Source: an uncultured Lachnospiraceae bacterium
GTDB lineage: Bacteria > Bacillota > Clostridia > Lachnospirales > Lachnospiraceae
DNA length: 32,502 nt
Direction of reading: 5' to 3'
Assembly: GCA_910579395.1 (NCBI GenBank)
Contig: CAJTUC010000039.1
Coordinates: 1 to 32,502 of the forward strand
Below are positions 1-7,930 of the stretch, one piece after another. Made by a program: the position numbers and the translations under genes. Within the stretch, counting starts at the first letter, position 1. Each line of letters starts with the position of its first letter. The notes beneath the pieces were generated by a model that did no database searches, was not told where the DNA came from, and saw only the letters and a program-made list of their open reading frames with translations.

Positions 1-1
1 C

Positions 2-52
2 ATTATTTTTAAGTCGGTAGACGGAGCACTGGGGATAACAGGTATCAATTGA
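2..52 (+). other. Possible C-terminal tail of an upstream gene (partial)
   Basis: One forward frame is open from the window edge and reads 16 residues, ending ...VDGALGITGIN, before a TGA at 50-52. A rho-independent terminator follows about 40 bases later, as expected after the end of a gene. The fragment is too short to assign to a family, and it could be chance. Confidence 0.25.
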
Positions 53-94
53 TAGGAAAGCAGCATTGTGTTATGATAAGGTAGTGAATCCGAG

Positions 95-123
95 GCGGAA
101 AGCTTGATGGCTTTCCGCTTTTT
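95..123 (+). terminator. Rho-independent terminator
   Basis: A perfect 9-bp stem (GCGGAAAGC / GCTTTCCGC, 95-103 and 110-118) with a TTGATG loop is followed by five T residues. It would end transcription of whatever lies upstream of the window, and it separates that unit from the DUF4317 gene at 148. Confidence 0.8.
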
Positions 124-147
124 AAAAAGCAGAAAAGGGGTGTACCT

Positions 148-765
148 ATGGGAAAGATTAACCGTGAAGATATGCTGGAACTGACAAGACGCATGACGTT
201 GAAGCGTAACTGTTTCAGCCGGATAGCCGGGGCCTATCTGGATGAAGAAGGATTTGTGGACGGGACTTTTAATAAACATTTTCAGAACTTGTCAGCAAAA
301 GACCAGCAGCTTAATCTGGATATTGCAAAAGCGATTCCGTTTTCGGATACAAATGTGCAGCTGCGGGAATATTCTTTTACAGAAGCGAGCCGGAAACCGG
401 GGAGTATATGGCAGCTGCTTATGGCATTGAAGGAGTGCGGACTGAAAAACGATGCAATGCTGGATGTACTCTATGAAGAATTTGGAAAAAGATATCAGGC
501 GGATGGTGCGTATGCCATTTATTTTTTCTATGGCAGTTATGACGTACCTTTAAAGGCGAGCGATAAAGAAAGCCTTTGGGAATCGGAAGAAGTCTACCAG
601 TTCATCATTTGTGCGGTCTGCCCGGTTAGCGGGGATTATGAGCCGGGCGAGCCGGAATGCGGTTTTCTTTTTCCTGCCTTTAAGGACAGGAGCAGCGATA
701 TTCAGAGAATTGATGTTTTTCAGGCGGCCGGTAAATTTCCGAATTGGGAAGGATTGGAACAATGA
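148..765 (+). CDS. DUF4317-family protein, about half usual length
   Basis: The 205-residue protein resembles the N-terminal half of DUF4317 proteins, a Clostridia family of unknown function. Recognisable parts are an opening INREDMLELTRRMT...CFSRIAGAYLDEEG block, a YAIYFFYGSYDVPLK block near residues 123-137, and a CAVCPVSGDYEPGEPECGF segment near residues 152-170. As I recall the family, members are usually nearly twice this length. This one stops after FPNWEGLEQ, three bases before a dispersed hairpin repeat begins. It may therefore be truncated by insertion or deletion, or be a short family variant. GGGG lies about 8 bases before the ATG. No catalytic motif, signal peptide or membrane segment is visible. 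The family call is from memory of its conserved blocks. Confidence 0.6.
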   Translation: MGKINREDMLELTRRMTLKRNCFSRIAGAYLDEEGFVDGTFNKHFQNLSAKDQQLNLDIAKAIPFSDTNVQLREYSFTEASRKPGSIWQLLMALKECGLKNDAMLDVLYEEFGKRYQADGAYAIYFFYGSYDVPLKASDKESLWESEEVYQFIICAVCPVSGDYEPGEPECGFLFPAFKDRSSDIQRIDVFQAAGKFPNWEGLEQ

Positions 766-768
766 TTA

Positions 769-858
769 GATTGAAAAATCAGAGATTTTTCAATCGCGAA
801 TTTGCGCCTGCGGCTCAAATATCGCAGGTTGAGAGAAGGGCATGGTGATTGGTATGAA
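769..858 (+). repeat. Leader repeat copy 1 (hairpins plus start-codon module)
   Basis: It begins with a perfect 12-bp stem (GATTGAAAAATC) and an AGA loop at 769-795. A second hairpin CCTGCG/CGCAGG follows (about 807-828), then a GAGAAGGG Shine-Dalgarno-like stretch and ATGGTGATTGGTATGAA. Bases 816-858 align without gaps to 29472-29514, with four mismatches in 43. A degenerate third copy precedes uxaA. The element supplies the translation start region of the methyltransferase that follows. Confidence 0.75.
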
Positions 859-1582
859 CAGCGAATACGATAATGAAAATTTCTTTACCCAATATGCTCA
901 GATGCCGCGCAGCAAAGATGGACTGACTGCCGCGGGCGAGTGGCATCAGTTAAAGCCGCTGTTCCCGGAACTTCAGGGGAAGTGCGTTCTCGACCTTGGA
1001 TGCGGCTATGGATGGCATTGCAGATTTTCAGAGGAACAGGGTGCGGCGCGGGTATTGGGAATTGATTTGAGCAAAAGAATGATTGAAGAAGCGGAGAAGC
1101 GTAACGGCGGAAAGCGGATCACATACCGCGTCTGCGGAATAGAAATGTACGAATACCCGGAAAATACATGGGACTGCGTGCTTTCCAATCTGGCTTTGCA
1201 TTATATTGAAAATCTGGAATCGGTATTTCGAAATGTATACAAGACACTGAAACCGGGCGGTGTGTTCCTGTTTAACATAGAGCATCCGGTGTTTACCGCC
1301 GGTGTAGCGCAGGATTGGATTTATGCGGATGACGGAAATCCTGCATACTGGCCGATTGATGATTATTTCGTCACCGGAAAAAGAAACACGCATTTTCTCG
1401 GTTGTGATGTGGTGAAGCAGCATCATACGCTGACGCAGATTCTGATGGGGTTATTGCATAACGGATTTGCTCTTGAGGCGGCAGAAGAAGCTCAGCCGCC
1501 GGCGGAAATGATGGATATTCCCGGGATGAAAGATGAACTGCGGCGGCCGATGATGCTGTTGGTGAGGGCGAAGAAAACATAA
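854..1582 (+). CDS. Class I SAM-dependent methyltransferase
   Basis: A Rossmann-fold methyltransferase that would transfer a methyl group from S-adenosylmethionine to an unidentified substrate. Motif I, VLDLGCGYG, lies at residues 45-53. The acidic end of strand 2 is VLGIDLS, motif IV is WDCVLSNLALHYI, and LKPGGVFLFNIEHPVF is typical of this subfamily, which runs to about 240 residues. An in-frame ATG exists at 842, but the ribosome binding site (GAAGGG, 835-840) is only one base from it. I prefer ATG 854, which matches the usual MNxxYDNExFF family start. The upstream leader and first codons lie in the dispersed repeat, so expression may depend on that element. The substrate cannot be inferred from the neighbours. 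Confidence 0.85.
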   Translation: MNSEYDNENFFTQYAQMPRSKDGLTAAGEWHQLKPLFPELQGKCVLDLGCGYGWHCRFSEEQGAARVLGIDLSKRMIEEAEKRNGGKRITYRVCGIEMYEYPENTWDCVLSNLALHYIENLESVFRNVYKTLKPGGVFLFNIEHPVFTAGVAQDWIYADDGNPAYWPIDDYFVTGKRNTHFLGCDVVKQHHTLTQILMGLLHNGFALEAAEEAQPPAEMMDIPGMKDELRRPMMLLVRAKKT

Positions 1583-1601
1583 AGATTACTCATGGCGATG
1601 A

Positions 1602-1778
1602 AACAAAACTATTGCTGATATTGAAAAAGAACCGGGTATTACGGCAAAAAGGCCGGCTGAAAAGACTGGATTCAGTACCAGAAAAATCAGCCGCCTCATA
1701 AAGAAATTGCGTGAAAACGAAAAAATCAAGCGCATTGGTTCTGACAGAAAGGGATATTGGAAAATAAATAAGTTTTGA
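1602..1778 (+). pseudogene. C-terminal winged-helix remnant of an AlbA_2-type protein
   Basis: The frame has no start codon and opens just after a TGA at 1599-1601. It translates to a KTIADIEKEPGITAKR..EKTGFSTRKISRLIKKLRE..KIKRIGSDRKGYWKI tail. This is the typical C-terminal helix-turn-helix of AlbA_2/Schlafen-like ATP-binding transcriptional regulators, where a GSDRxGYW sequence closes the protein. The other several hundred residues are absent. The stop TGA abuts the stop codon of the convergent XRE gene. It is best read as debris from a lost gene, left between the methyltransferase and the regulator. Confidence 0.65.
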
Positions 1779-2600
1779 TTATTTTATTACACCCTTCTTC
1801 TTCGCATAGTCACAGATAAAAAAAACAAATGCGAATATCAATAGCAGAAAAACAGTCAGCATATCCCATACATCAAGAATCGGTTCCGCTGTCATTTTTG
1901 ACAGCACTGCATTGATCACGAACATGAACGGAATTGCCAATAAAAAGGAGGTTCCAAGAGCAATTAATTTTTGCGTTTTCCCAATGCGGTTAAAGACTGC
2001 AAAGATAAGCCACAAAAATAGAATGGCAACGAATGCGATTGCGCTGCCGACTGAAAATACGGCCCTTGCATTTAGCAGACGGCTCATTAAATACAAGTAT
2101 GGAATGATAAAAACGCTTAATGATATAAAGCTCATGGCAATTCCCTTTTTTCCCAACAGGATGCCCGGAAAGGATATGACCCATGCGAACACAATGGAAC
2201 TGACTGGAATGAGCGACCAAGTTAAGTTACCGGATATTGCCAGATTGCAGATAATGCACACCATGATTCCGGTTAAAAGAGTTACTGAAAAAAGAGATGA
2301 AATGATTATATTTTTTGCCGCATTGTTTTCATCTTTTCTTTTCAGAGCGATTAAGTTTTCTTCTGACTTTTGTTCGTAACTTTCCATATCAATTTCCTCC
2401 CCGCTTAACAATTCGTTTACTGTGATTCCCAGTATTTCACAAAGTTCCAACATGATAGATGAGTCAGGCATGCTTTTTCCGGTTTCCCATTTCGACACAG
2501 CCCTGTCTGTAATATTCAGTTTTTCTGCCAGCTGCGCCTGCGTCAGTTTTTTTTCTTTACGACATTTGGCAATAAATTTTCCGATTTCTATCTGGTTCAT
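1779..2600 (-). CDS. XRE-family regulator with C-terminal membrane domain
   Basis: A 273-residue protein. The N-terminal Cro/C1-type helix-turn-helix (residues about 7-65: IGKFIAKCRKEKKLTQAQLAEKLNITDRAVSKWETGKSMPD) is canonical. A short linker leads to about six hydrophobic segments near residues 97-120, 128-149, 155-172, 183-204, 212-233 and 245-263. This layout is common in Firmicutes and suggests a DNA-binding domain tethered to the membrane, perhaps sensing an envelope signal; that role is inference. AAAGGAGG lies a few bases before the ATG, fixing the start. The 5' leader contains a GGTTGA/TCAACC inverted repeat (2661-2682) that could be an operator. No obvious target gene is adjacent. 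Confidence 0.85.
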   Translation of the reverse strand: MNQIEIGKFIAKCRKEKKLTQAQLAEKLNITDRAVSKWETGKSMPDSSIMLELCEILGITVNELLSGEEIDMESYEQKSEENLIALKRKDENNAAKNIIISSLFSVTLLTGIMVCIICNLAISGNLTWSLIPVSSIVFAWVISFPGILLGKKGIAMSFISLSVFIIPYLYLMSRLLNARAVFSVGSAIAFVAILFLWLIFAVFNRIGKTQKLIALGTSFLLAIPFMFVINAVLSKMTAEPILDVWDMLTVFLLLIFAFVFFICDYAKKKGVIK

Positions 2601-2725
2601 CTTGTGTCCTCCTTTACCTGAAATAATACATCAGCCTGACTGCTTTTAACACGAACCGTTGGTTGAGCGGGGAGGTTCAACCTGTGGTTGGGAAAGCATT
2701 TATTCGTTTTGTTGATTTATGTATC

Positions 2726-2731
2726 ATTTTA
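2726..2731 (-). promoter_or_regulatory. Candidate extended -10 for the XRE gene
   Basis: On the minus strand the sequence reads TGTTAAAAT, an extended -10 element with the TGn motif, about 125 bases upstream of the XRE start codon. No good -35 box is visible. The rest of the 2601-2870 gap holds only the small inverted repeat noted with the XRE gene. Confidence 0.35.
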
Positions 2732-2870
2732 ACACATAGACTTGAAATTTTCTATTTTACGTCCTCAATATGCGTATGCTAAAATATGAAAAAAAGAGGA
2801 TGTATTTCAATCTATTCCATGGTCAGGGTGGAATGGACATGCTGATTTGGGAAAGGATGGGGGTGCAAAG

Positions 2871-3249
2871 ATGGAATTTTACAGATGTAAAGTAAATCAT
2901 TTGAAGAATCCGCTCGGTTTTGAGATGACGGATACCGTTTTTTCGTGAAAAGTCAGGAATGCGAAAGGGAGCAGTCTATGACAGCCAGGCAGGCACTTAT
3001 CAGGTGCATTGGCGGCTTCCCGATGCGAACCATGTGGAAATGACGGTGCTGGTTCCTTTCGGGTGTCAGGCGTCGCTCGTTCTGCCATTTGCTAAACCTG
3101 AGACCTATGAGAACCGTGAGAATCCTTTGTTTGCGGATGTACGGGATGACATGTGCTTGTTGACGGCGGGAGCTTATCATGTGGTTTATGAAACGTCGGA
3201 ACGGCTTGAAATGGAGTCGCGTATCGAGAAGAACAGTTGGAACGGATAG
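2871..3249 (+). pseudogene. Decayed GH78 alpha-L-rhamnosidase (two ends only)
   Basis: From ATG 2871 the frame reads MEFYRCKVNHLKNPLGFEM then TDTVFS, a typical GH78 N-terminus. A TGA at 2946-2948 then replaces the expected Trp of the FSWKV motif, and the frame continues KVRNAKGSSL. After a frame change at about 2959 the sequence reads YDSQAGTYQVHW..PDANHVEMTVLVPFGCQASLVLPFA...ENPLFADVRDDMCLLTAGAYHVVYETS. That matches the C-terminal beta-sandwich end of GH78 enzymes. The large catalytic (alpha/alpha)6 domain, several hundred residues, is missing. The locus is thus an internal deletion plus a nonsense mutation and a frameshift. Intact, it would have removed rhamnose from rhamnogalacturonan, fitting the pectin genes nearby. 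Confidence 0.7.
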
Positions 3250-3282
3250 AATGCCTGATGTATTTGCTGTGATGATATAAAA

Positions 3283-3320
3283 GGCCGGAAAATGTCTGCT
3301 GTGCGAAGCATTTTCCGGCC
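3283..3320 (-). terminator. Rho-independent terminator of the kdgK gene
   Basis: A perfect 12-bp stem (GGCCGGAAAATG with CATTTTCCGGCC, 3283-3294 and 3309-3320) is followed on the minus strand by TTTTATA. It lies about 50 bases beyond the stop of the convergent sugar kinase gene. It may also insulate against readthrough from the pseudogene side. Confidence 0.8.
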
Positions 3321-3368
3321 GTATTGCATTATTTTTATGCTGCTTTAAAGATTTTCCATTATGTCGTG

Positions 3369-4457
3369 TTATCGTTTGATATCATAATTCATATTCATCA
3401 GATTGCGGATGCTCTCCACGTCGTCCGTAATATTGGCATCTCCGCGGATGGTGTGCTTAATGGCGCTGCTCGCGACTGCAAAATTTACGATATCCATCGG
3501 TTTATAGTGGTGCATCATCGCATAGATCAGACCGCTTGCAAAAGCATCACCGCCGCCGACACGGTCCAGAATATTGAAGGTGAACAGTTTGCTCTCAAAA
3601 GTGTGATTCTCGTACCACAAAAAAGCTTTCAGGCTGTTCTCGCTTCCGCTGTGCGCGTAACGGACATGGCGGGCAATACATTTCAGGTTCGGATATCTGG
3701 CAACAAAAGCCTGGAAAATCTCATCTTCCTGTTCGTAACTCGGCTGCAGCGGGATGCCGTCTTTGACATCGCCTTTGCTGTGGTCATTTTCGTCTTTCCA
3801 GAGATGATAAGGCTCGATGCCGAGCAGGACATCCACATAAGGCAGGCATTCGGTGCAGAAGTCTCTCGCTTCTTCCCAGCTCCAGAGTTTGCTTCGGAAA
3901 TTGCCGTCAAAGCTGACGGTAATGTCTTTTTCCTTTGCCACTTTCAGACAGTTCATGATAAGCTCACGGCAGTTCGGTGAAAGCGCCGGGGTGATGCCGC
4001 TTAAATGGAGCCATGTAAAGCCGTCAAGAAGCTGATTCAGGTCAATGGTGCCGAAATCGAATTCCGTGATCGCGCTGTGTTTTCTGTCATAAGTCACTTT
4101 GCTGGCGCGGATACCGTATCCGGTCTCCAGATAATAGCTTCCGAGGCGGTGCGTAGGGGTTTGTTCAGGGGTGCTCAAAATAACGGGGGTACAGTGAACG
4201 TCATTGCTGCGCAGCATACGGATAGCGCTCTTGCCGATGCTGTTATTCGGTACGACGCTGAAAAAAGTACTGTCAACACCGAGATTGGCCAGTGCCAGTG
4301 CAATATTTGCTTCGCTTCCGCCATAGCTTGCCTCAAAGGTGGACGCCATGCGGATTTTTTCATAATTGGGCGGCGTCAGGCGGAGCATGATTTCTCCGAT
4401 GGTTATAAATTTGTCGATGCTGTTATTATTGGATAATAATGGGTTGGCGTGCTTCAT
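3369..4457 (-). CDS. kdgK: PfkB-family sugar kinase, likely 2-keto-3-deoxygluconate kinase
   Basis: A 362-residue ribokinase/PfkB-fold kinase. It shows the N-terminal ITIGEIMLRLTPP strand, the YGGSEANIALALANLG substrate-binding motif (about residues 45-60), and the C-terminal DRVGGGDAFASG anion-hole motif with predicted catalytic base Asp304. These features and the KDG-pathway genes in the window point to phosphorylation of 2-keto-3-deoxygluconate to KDPG. A longer in-frame start exists at 4493, but GAAGGAGGT sits 5-6 bases before ATG 4457. It has its own promoter (4502-4530) and terminator (3283-3320), so it is probably monocistronic. It is diverged from the second KDG kinase at 7931. Another 2-keto sugar acid remains possible as substrate. 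Confidence 0.8.
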   Translation of the reverse strand: MKHANPLLSNNNSIDKFITIGEIMLRLTPPNYEKIRMASTFEASYGGSEANIALALANLGVDSTFFSVVPNNSIGKSAIRMLRSNDVHCTPVILSTPEQTPTHRLGSYYLETGYGIRASKVTYDRKHSAITEFDFGTIDLNQLLDGFTWLHLSGITPALSPNCRELIMNCLKVAKEKDITVSFDGNFRSKLWSWEEARDFCTECLPYVDVLLGIEPYHLWKDENDHSKGDVKDGIPLQPSYEQEDEIFQAFVARYPNLKCIARHVRYAHSGSENSLKAFLWYENHTFESKLFTFNILDRVGGGDAFASGLIYAMMHHYKPMDIVNFAVASSAIKHTIRGDANITDDVESIRNLMNMNYDIKR

Positions 4458-4501
4458 TGAGGAACCTCCTTCTACGGATTTATTTATGTACATATACTCT
4501 T

Positions 4502-4530
4502 ATCTTAAAATACTTAGGCAGGTATTTCAA
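4502..4530 (-). promoter_or_regulatory. Sigma-A promoter of the first kdgK
   Basis: On the minus strand a TTGAAA -35 box (4525-4530) and a TAAGAT -10 box (4502-4507) are separated by 17 bases, about 45 bases upstream of the kinase start codon. The downstream leader contains the palindrome TATATGTACATA, a possible operator for the adjacent AraC regulator; that link is inference. Confidence 0.6.
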
Positions 4531-4594
4531 TAAAATCTGTGTGGATTTTAAGCTTTTTTCATTAGCCGGGATTTGCCCCGGAAAGTGTTCCGGG

Positions 4595-5431
4595 TTATTT
4601 TCTATAAGCTCTTGGGGTGATACCATATTTTTTCTTAAAAGCGTCTTTGAAGTAGTTGCCGTCCGAAAAACCGCAGCGTAATGCAATTTCCGTAACGGAA
4701 TCGTCGGTAGCAAGCAGTTCGAGTGCGGCATGCCGCAGACGGATAAAAAGAAGATATTTGTGTACGCCGATGCCGGCAGCTTCTCTGAATTTCCGGCTTA
4801 AATAGTTCGGGCTGTAATCTGCAGCCCTGGCAATGTCTGCTGTTGTAATATGTTCCATATAATGGCTGCTGATAAACTGTGCGGCCTGAACGATCTGCCT
4901 GTCAGTCGTATGGATATTTGGGAGTATATCTTGTGGAAATATGCACTCCCGGCTGCAACGCAGAAATAATTCCTGCAATAATGTCTGAAGCATGAGGGGA
5001 GATCGTTCATCACCAATCTTTTCTTCTTTCACCATTTGTAAAAGAAGCGCTGTAATCTGTTCCTGATATACTTCCGGAACTTGAAAAATCCGCATTTCGG
5101 AAAAAAAGTCCGTTTGTTGTGAGAGAAGCTGTTTTACCGGTTCTGCAATATCTTCTTTTCGAAAAAAAACAACACTTCTTTTGCAGTCTCCGAATAGATA
5201 GCGTGTATAGTGAAACATTTGTGGCGGAATCAGCATAAAATCACCGGTATGCATATCATACATATTATTCTTGATGAAGAAACGGCATACGCCGTTTTCG
5301 ATATAAAAAAGTTCAAAGTAAGGGTGGCAGTGGGGAGAAGGCATGACATAACCAGACTCTTTTACTTCGCTTTCGGCATAGATTTTATCAATCATTTTTT
5401 CTGTTTTTCTCATGTTTCTGTTATTTTCCAT
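4595..5431 (-). CDS. AraC-family transcriptional regulator
   Basis: A 278-residue regulator with an N-terminal cupin-like sensing domain (HCHPYFELFYIENG..., then GDFMLIPPQMFHY). The C-terminal double helix-turn-helix covers roughly residues 175-275: ITTADIARAADYSPNYLSRKFREAAG, then VTEIALRCGFSDGNYFKDAFKKKYGITPRAYRK. The ATG at 5431 is preceded by AGGAGC with 5-base spacing, so the in-frame ATG at 5473 is not preferred. It lies just upstream of kdgK on the same strand and is divergent from a second AraC gene, so it probably activates kdgK and/or the neighbouring operon in response to a sugar acid (inference). No clear terminator separates it from kdgK. Confidence 0.9.
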   Translation of the reverse strand: MENNRNMRKTEKMIDKIYAESEVKESGYVMPSPHCHPYFELFYIENGVCRFFIKNNMYDMHTGDFMLIPPQMFHYTRYLFGDCKRSVVFFRKEDIAEPVKQLLSQQTDFFSEMRIFQVPEVYQEQITALLLQMVKEEKIGDERSPLMLQTLLQELFLRCSRECIFPQDILPNIHTTDRQIVQAAQFISSHYMEHITTADIARAADYSPNYLSRKFREAAGIGVHKYLLFIRLRHAALELLATDDSVTEIALRCGFSDGNYFKDAFKKKYGITPRAYRK

Positions 5432-5563
5432 AGCCGCTCCTGATATTGTTGAAAAAACAGTATTTTGAGGCAATTATATTCCATAATCAGTAGAAATACA
5501 AGAAAAATTATTGTACATTATTTTTATCAAAACAGTTTTTATAGTAGAGAGGATGAACAGATT

Positions 5564-6418
5564 ATGCCGCTTCCATTGAAACCCGGATACAACTTTCATT
5601 ATAGCCATATCTACCGTCCGGCACGATTTGAAATGCCTGCTGCAGAGGCCTATACGAATTTTTATGGAATCTGCTATATGCTGAGGGGAGATAATCTTGT
5701 TTACTCACCTGACGGTTCCAAAATCCTGCATGCAGGAGATATTTCTTTTACCCCTAAAAACATATATTTCCGTTCGACCAGTATGTCCGACAAGCCGCGT
5801 GAAAGTATTCTGATAAAGTTTACGGACAGTATGGTTTCCGATTTGATTAAAGTCATGGAGGTTGAAGATTTTAATGAACTCATTACCGGTTGGCAGCAGG
5901 ATTTTCACTTAAATGGGCATCTGCAGGAAAAAATACTTGCTCTTTTTGATGAAATGGAAAGAGAATGGAATTCCTATAATGAATATTCTGAACTTATTTT
6001 AAAAGGTTTGCTTCATAAGTTAATTCTAATACTTTTAACGGAATGTTCTATAAAAAATAAGCGCAGACTCCAGAGCACTGCCCCCAAACGGGACGACTGC
6101 CTGATAAACGCTATAGAATATATTAAAGCGCATCTTGGAGAAAGCCCTTCGTTACAGAACACTGCCGAGCATATACATATTTCGGCATCATATCTGTCCA
6201 GAGTATTTATTAACCGGCTGCAGACACCGTATTCTGTATTTGTTCTAAATGAAAAAATATTATATGCCCAAAAACTGCTTGTTGATTCCGAAATGAGCAT
6301 GGCAGAAATTGCCAGGAATGCCGGATTTTCCAGTAACGCATACTTTAGCGACTGTTTTAAGAGAATTACCGGGATAGCCCCATCACGGTTTAGAAAAGCG
6401 TACTGGCAGGGAGAGTAA
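5564..6418 (+). CDS. AraC-family transcriptional regulator
   Basis: A 284-residue regulator. The N-terminal cupin-like part reads FHYSHIYRPARFEMPA..YTNFYGICYMLRGD...ILHAGDISFTPKN. The C-terminal AraC DNA-binding domain (about residues 180-280) contains PSLQNTAEHIHISASYLSRVF and MSMAEIARNAGFSSNAYFSDCFKRITGIAPSRFRK. A longer frame starts at 5465, but ATG 5564 follows GAGAGGA and gives the usual family N-terminus. Its stop codon is four bases from the MATE transporter start, so the two are almost certainly cotranscribed and translationally coupled. It probably controls that exporter. It is diverged from the AraC gene at 4595-5431 and is not a recent duplicate. Confidence 0.9.
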   Translation: MPLPLKPGYNFHYSHIYRPARFEMPAAEAYTNFYGICYMLRGDNLVYSPDGSKILHAGDISFTPKNIYFRSTSMSDKPRESILIKFTDSMVSDLIKVMEVEDFNELITGWQQDFHLNGHLQEKILALFDEMEREWNSYNEYSELILKGLLHKLILILLTECSIKNKRRLQSTAPKRDDCLINAIEYIKAHLGESPSLQNTAEHIHISASYLSRVFINRLQTPYSVFVLNEKILYAQKLLVDSEMSMAEIARNAGFSSNAYFSDCFKRITGIAPSRFRKAYWQGE

Positions 6419-6422
6419 GGAA

Positions 6423-7799
6423 ATGAAGCTTATAAAAAAAGAAAACAACAGGGACCTGATATTGAATGGGAATATGCTGCAGGCAGTATTTTCAATCGCT
6501 GTGCCTGTCGCATTAAATTCTTTCTTACAGACCATGTACAATCTTACAGATACATATTGGCTTGGGAAAATTGGTACGGAGCAGCTGGCTGCAATTAATC
6601 TGGTGACACCTGTTCAAAACATTATTCTTAATTTCGGTACTGGAATCACGGTAGCCGGTTCGGTACTCATAGCACAGTATATTGGGGCGAAAGATGATAA
6701 GAATGCAAAAAGTATGGCAAATCAGATCTTTGCCTGTGCAATGCTCTTTGCATTTGCCTGCGCCGCTGTCTGCTTTCTAACAACGCCTGCGATCGTAAGC
6801 TGGCTTGGGGCCGAGGGTAATATTTATGACTATGGGAATACCTATCTTCGGATTGTTGTTCTTGATATGCCTCTTTTGTATACAATCAATATATATAATG
6901 CGATTCATCAGGCACAAGGAGATACGGTGCGGCCAATGCTGCTTAATTTTCTGGGAATTGTTATCAATATGGTCCTGGATCCGCTTTTTATGATTACGTT
7001 GAATCTGAATATTACAGGGGCTGCACTTGCGACATTGTCTGCGAAACTCCCATCTGCCATAATAGCATTTTATGTACTGACAAGACCCTCGCAGACAATA
7101 AACCTTGACTTGCGGCATCTGAAATTTGAAAAAGCCAAAATGCTTTCTATTTTGAGAGTCGGTCTTCCGACCGCAATTGGCGGCTCCACCATGCAGCTTG
7201 GTTTTCTGCTGATGAGTAAAAATGTCTATAAATACGGCACGGAGGCAATGGCGGCATATGGTATCGGTAACAAAGTGAACAGCCTGATCACACTTCCTAC
7301 GAATGGCGTCGGCTCTGCCGTTGCTACGATCGTCGGGCAGAATGTAGGAGCAAAACAGTATGACAGGGCGGAAAAGGGTTATAAGCTCGCCCGGAATATC
7401 AGTATTATTTTTCTGTTCGTGGGCGGGATGATTCTGTCCCTTGCTCCTGTTTCAAAAGGGATCGTAGGAGTTTTTTCGGATGATACCGCCGTGGTCGGTA
7501 TGGCGGCTGATTTTTTGAGCGTTTTGGCATTCTGGTGCTGGACTAATGGAATATATAATTCATCGACCGGACTTTTTCAGGGGACGGGTCACACGGAAGT
7601 TACGATGCTTGTGGATGCCACCCGTCTTTGGGTGTTCCGCTTTCTGACATTGTTCGTATGTGAATCTGTGTTAAATATGGGAGTGCGCAGTATTTGGTAC
7701 AGCGTGGTGGTAAGCAATGGTATATCCGCAATGATACTGTATATACTTTACCGTTTGAATATCTGGCGCAGGCCTGCGGTGAAGAAAAAGGAAAACTGA
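6423..7799 (+). CDS. MATE-family efflux transporter
   Basis: A 458-residue polytopic membrane protein with the two-lobed MATE (MOP superfamily) pattern of about 12 helices. The first lobe opens IAVPVALNSFLQTMYNLTDTYWLGKIGTEQLAAINL. The second contains VGLPTAIGGSTMQLGFLLMSKNVYKYGTEAMAAYGIGNKVNSL and GVGSAVATIVGQNVGAKQYDRAEKG, both typical family signatures. It would export an organic cation or drug using an ion gradient; the substrate is unknown. The start overlaps the upstream regulator's ribosome binding zone (AAGGA just before the ATG), pointing to translational coupling with the AraC gene. No terminator is evident before the next promoter at 7851. Confidence 0.93.
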   Translation: MKLIKKENNRDLILNGNMLQAVFSIAVPVALNSFLQTMYNLTDTYWLGKIGTEQLAAINLVTPVQNIILNFGTGITVAGSVLIAQYIGAKDDKNAKSMANQIFACAMLFAFACAAVCFLTTPAIVSWLGAEGNIYDYGNTYLRIVVLDMPLLYTINIYNAIHQAQGDTVRPMLLNFLGIVINMVLDPLFMITLNLNITGAALATLSAKLPSAIIAFYVLTRPSQTINLDLRHLKFEKAKMLSILRVGLPTAIGGSTMQLGFLLMSKNVYKYGTEAMAAYGIGNKVNSLITLPTNGVGSAVATIVGQNVGAKQYDRAEKGYKLARNISIIFLFVGGMILSLAPVSKGIVGVFSDDTAVVGMAADFLSVLAFWCWTNGIYNSSTGLFQGTGHTEVTMLVDATRLWVFRFLTLFVCESVLNMGVRSIWYSVVVSNGISAMILYILYRLNIWRRPAVKKKEN

Positions 7800-7850
7800 T
7801 GCAATGCTGAACACATTTTGTGCAATTTTTTGCAAAACGGTAAAAAGGGA

Positions 7851-7879
7851 TTGAGAATATTTCCAATTCAAATTATAAT
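7851..7879 (+). promoter_or_regulatory. Strong sigma-A promoter of the kdgK-eda operon
   Basis: A TTGAGA -35 box (7851-7856), a 17-base spacer and a perfect TATAAT -10 box (7874-7879) lie about 50 bases before the kdgK start. Just upstream, 7832-7845 (core AAAACGGT) shares 10 of 14 positions with the operator-like site at 20854-20867, so the same repressor or CcpA might act here; that match is weak. Confidence 0.75.
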
Positions 7880-7930
7880 AGAAAGGAATAGTCTGAAAAA
7901 TAAGTAAACGGAACAGGAGGAATTTTTTTC

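Noticed and set aside
28..42. CTGGGGATAACAGG resembles a conserved 23S rRNA segment
   Set aside because: The match is limited to 14 bases. The flanking sequence does not continue as 23S rRNA and a terminator plus protein gene follow, so it is coincidence.
3324..3980. 218-residue forward frame opposite the first kdgK
   Set aside because: It is the antisense shadow of the kinase, with no ribosome binding site or recognisable domain.
4550..4594. Terminator after the first AraC gene (CCCGGAA-CACT-TTCCGGG)
   Set aside because: A 7-bp stem exists, but on the minus strand it is followed by GCAAATC rather than a T tract.
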